From contig QCBX01000011.1 in the NCBI GenBank assembly GCA_003281455.1, positions 1 through 48,078 of the forward strand: 48,078 bases of DNA. Reading direction: 5' to 3'. The notes beneath the pieces are model-generated. The model was not told the origin of the DNA. It did no database searches and saw only the letters and a program-made list of their open reading frames with translations. Of the stretch, positions 45,982 through 48,078 are shown piece by piece. A program made the translations under genes and the position numbers. Positions within the stretch are counted from its first letter, which is position 1. Each line of letters opens with the position of its first letter. Source of the stretch: Prochlorococcus sp. AG-347-J21. GTDB lineage: Bacteria > Cyanobacteriota > Cyanobacteriia > PCC-6307 > Cyanobiaceae.

Positions 45982-46515
45982 TTATATTTTTTTCTTTAAA
46001 ACGTTGAGAACTTCTTTAGCATGATTTATAGGTAAAACACTAATCCATCTATAAGAAATTTCCCCATCTGGAGAAATCAAAAAAGTATTTCTATCTGAGA
46101 ATGGAGGAATCCAGGAACCATATTTATCACTAATAATTCCGTCAGGATCAGATAATAAAGTGTAGTTTATGGACTTCTCGCTGCAGAAACTTTCATGAGA
46201 ATCTTGATTATCGGCACTAATGCCAACAATCTCGGCATTATTTTTTGAAAAATCTTTTTTTAATTCTGAAAAACCTTTAGCTTCAAGTGTGCAGCCTGCT
46301 GTAAAGTCTTTAGGGTAAAAATACATAATAAGCCATTTACCTTGAAAATCACTTAATTCCCAAGTAGTTTTTGTTTTTATGTTTTTATTAAAACCTTCTA
46401 ACTGAAAGTTTGGAGCCATATCTCCAACTTCAGGAGCAAAATCAAAAGAGAAGGCTGAATTACAATTAAATAAGAAAATAAATGGTATTAATATACTTGC
46501 AACTAAATTCCTCAT
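45982..46515 (-). CDS. Exported peroxiredoxin, Bcp/PrxQ type
   Basis: Thiol peroxidase of 177 residues. A hydrophobic N-terminus (NLVASILIPFIFLFNC) followed by NSAFS suggests a Sec signal peptide with cleavage near residue 23, so it acts in the lumen or periplasm. The peroxidatic Cys75 is in YPKDFTAGCTLEAKGF. The usual Cys five residues later in PrxQ is absent here (Lys80), but ESFCSEK has another Cys. Located between rpmB and the DUF2499/DUF3593 pair. Confidence 0.9.
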   Translation of the reverse strand: MRNLVASILIPFIFLFNCNSAFSFDFAPEVGDMAPNFQLEGFNKNIKTKTTWELSDFQGKWLIMYFYPKDFTAGCTLEAKGFSELKKDFSKNNAEIVGISADNQDSHESFCSEKSINYTLLSDPDGIISDKYGSWIPPFSDRNTFLISPDGEISYRWISVLPINHAKEVLNVLKKKI

Positions 46516-46520
46516 TAAAT

Positions 46521-46757
46521 TTAGAATTTTTTTAAATCAACTCCATTTGATTTAGCAAATTTATCTAAACCTACTTTTTGTATGGATTTTAGGGCTTTAG
46601 TACTTATTTTTATATTTACCCATTTTTTCCCTTCTTCCCACCATAGTCTCCTTTTTTGGAGATTAACTTGCTGCAATTTTTTTGTACGAATATGTGAGTG
46701 ACTAACTGCCATCCCGTTATTAGCTTTTGCACCAGTAAGTTCGCAAACTCTTGACAT
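46521..46757 (-). CDS. rpmB: 50S ribosomal protein L28
   Basis: A 78-residue protein of normal length starting [20 protein letters not shown], with [20 protein letters not shown] and [11 protein letters not shown], all typical of bacterial L28. Only one Cys remains of the zinc-ribbon form, as in many cyanobacteria. It starts 39 bases after the htpG stop and precedes the peroxiredoxin gene by 5 bases. Confidence 0.97.
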   Translation of the reverse strand: MSRVCELTGAKANNGMAVSHSHIRTKKLQQVNLQKRRLWWEEGKKWVNIKISTKALKSIQKVGLDKFAKSNGVDLKKF

Positions 46758-46796
46758 AATTATTGAGTTTTATCTTTAAAAATTTTAACACATGAC

Positions 46797-48078
46797 TCAA
46801 TTTGTTGAATTAAGTAATTCCGAAATTAATTCGGCATTATTATTTTGTAAATTAATTATCTGTTCTTGATCTAATCCGCCAACGGAAAGCTTAGCCATCT
46901 CGTAAACATGATTAGCTATTTTAGATGCCAATGGATTTTCAACAGGATCTTTTTTATCAATAATTATTTTGTTGCCTGTAATTTTATTAAGACCAACAAT
47001 AAGAGGATGTTCTTTGTTAATTAAGAGCACATGATATTCAGGTAAGCCTGGCATCTTTTGTTCCATGTAAGCTCCCATATCATTAATTCTTCTCATTTGT
47101 TCTGGAAGCAAGATCATCGCTGGTGGAGCATCTTTACTTGAAAGTGACTGCACTTTAACTGTTACTTTCTCATTGTTAAGGGCCGTAACTATCGTATCTC
47201 TAAGATTATCTGTATTTGATTTGCCATCCTTATCCACAATTTCTTTTGATTCTTTATCTTCTAGTTCATTTATTTCTGAATCTACTCTTTGGAATTGATA
47301 ATCTTCATTTTTACTTTCCAACCATGGAAGAAATTGTGCGTCAATTAAGGGATCTGATTTAATAACTTCTTTATTATCAGATAAACAGATATTTAATGCA
47401 CTTGATTGTGCAATCAAATCTGAACAGTAAATTATTTTATTAGAATCAGTTAATTTATTTCGCTCTTTGTAATTTGCGAGAGTTGTGAAATATTTATCAT
47501 TGGACTTGATGAGAGATTTATTTTCAATATCTTTAGTTACGTCTTTTTCTGAATTTATAATTGTTTCGAAAATTATACTGTTATTTACTAAATCAGCAAA
47601 TTTTTCATCTTCGATAGCACCAATTTTAATAAAAGCAGAGAGTGAATCCCAAATTTCTGCATAAAATTCTGGTGAATTTTTAATCAAATCCTTCAGTTTA
47701 TTAGCGATTTTTTTTGAGATAAATGATGATATAGATCTTACTTTTCTATCTGTTTGTAATGCACTTCTACTAACATTTAGTGGTATATCTGTAGAGTCGA
47801 TAACTCCTCTTAGAGGTAAAAGGTATTTTGGTACTATCTCTTTAATTGAATCGCTTACGAAAACTTGATTGCAAAATAGTTTTATTTCTCCTTTTTCCCA
47901 ATCAGCTCTACCTGACAACTTTGGGAAATACAATATCCCTTGTATGTCATATGGATAATCTGTATTTAGATGAATCCATAACAGTGGATCTCCCTGGAAA
48001 GGATAAAGGTATTTATACAACTCAATATAATCTTCATCTTTTAATTCACTAGGTTGTTTTCTCCAAGGAGGATTTTTC
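46797..48078 (-). CDS. htpG: Chaperone HtpG (Hsp90), C-terminal two thirds (partial)
   Basis: The frame is open from the window edge to TAA/TGA at 46797, 427 codons. It covers the middle domain (NPPWRKQPSELKDEDYIEL, FVSDSIKEIVPKYLLPLRGV, DSTDIPLNVSRSALQ) and the C-terminal dimerisation domain (LPEQMRRINDMGAYMEQKM). The N-terminal GHKL ATPase domain lies outside the window. A TTG at 48020 is internal and not the start. Bacterial Hsp90 aids stress tolerance and photosystem or phycobilisome assembly in cyanobacteria. Confidence 0.94.
   Translation of the reverse strand, partial: KNPPWRKQPSELKDEDYIELYKYLYPFQGDPLLWIHLNTDYPYDIQGILYFPKLSGRADWEKGEIKLFCNQVFVSDSIKEIVPKYLLPLRGVIDSTDIPLNVSRSALQTDRKVRSISSFISKKIANKLKDLIKNSPEFYAEIWDSLSAFIKIGAIEDEKFADLVNNSIIFETIINSEKDVTKDIENKSLIKSNDKYFTTLANYKERNKLTDSNKIIYCSDLIAQSSALNICLSDNKEVIKSDPLIDAQFLPWLESKNEDYQFQRVDSEINELEDKESKEIVDKDGKSNTDNLRDTIVTALNNEKVTVKVQSLSSKDAPPAMILLPEQMRRINDMGAYMEQKMPGLPEYHVLLINKEHPLIVGLNKITGNKIIIDKKDPVENPLASKIANHVYEMAKLSVGGLDQEQIINLQNNNAELISELLNSTN

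Noticed and set aside
1..48078. tRNA genes, CRISPR arrays, prophage or genomic island
   Set aside because: The longest gap without a gene is about 215 bases; the gaps I read show no cloverleaf, no spaced repeats and no integrase, and gene content is core metabolism throughout.

Overview
The window is a compact, AT-rich piece of cyanobacterial chromosome that looks like core genome of a high-light-adapted Prochlorococcus or a very close relative. The support is the mixture of photosystem genes (psaK, psb28, a PAM68-like assembly factor, a GUN4 protein), cyanobacteria-specific families (DUF1816, DUF2499, DUF3082, DUF3288, DUF3593), an unsplit dnaE, a GSI glutamine synthetase behind an NtcA-type promoter, very short intergenic gaps, and A/T-biased, N/K/I-rich proteins. 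I see no CRISPR array, phage, integrase, insertion sequence, rRNA or tRNA. No gap without a gene is longer than about 215 bases.

Layout. 1-883: 5' part of an ABC exporter gene on the minus strand, then a DUF3288 gene. 1294-7153: a plus-strand run with trpD, carA, a STAS protein, Mini-III RNase, rlmB, a DUF1816 protein and gatA. 7238-10735: dnaE. 10737-13435 (minus): PAM68-like, rpsO, ruvA, a glycine-zipper protein and a DMT transporter. 13530-15563: dnaG. 15581-18625 (minus): a putative HEATH-motif metallopeptidase, umuC and umuD behind a LexA-type box, rlmH and an unknown. 18682-24569 (plus): rsmA, ispE, a DUF3082 protein, a 31-residue small membrane ORF, pdhB, an interrupted secD, secF and a small membrane protein. 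24573-27084 (minus): PerM-like protein, psb28, mnmH. 27120-28322 (plus): GUN4 protein and an RsbW-like ATPase. 28301-31156 (minus): a small unknown, a methyltransferase and glnA with its promoter and terminator. 31370-34614: an aminotransferase, tadA (minus), a PLP decarboxylase and a 45-residue membrane ORF. 34607-40169 (minus): DUF697 GTPase, lspA, bioY, a MacB-like permease and pyk. 40231-45000: MazG-like, YggT, scpB, ilvA and dxs. 45020-48078 (minus): psaK, DUF3593, DUF2499, a Bcp-type peroxiredoxin, rpmB and the C-terminal part of htpG.

The genes together are housekeeping: replication and repair (dnaE, dnaG, ruvA, umuDC, scpB), translation (rpsO, rpmB, gatA, rRNA and tRNA modification), nitrogen and amino-acid metabolism (glnA, trpD, carA, ilvA), isoprenoids (dxs, ispE), carbon metabolism (pyk, pdhB), secretion (secDF, lspA) and photosynthesis.

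I found no convincing undescribed multi-gene system. The strongest anomaly is in secD. A perfect 125-bp inverted copy of secD's own 3' region (23044-23168) sits in the middle of the gene (22331-22455) and breaks its frame; it is either a template-switch mutation or an amplification/assembly chimera. Secondary points are two genes whose conserved N-termini lack an ATG/GTG/TTG start (STAS gene, scpB), a probable LexA-controlled umuD-umuC-HEATH peptidase operon, and two unlisted small membrane ORFs.
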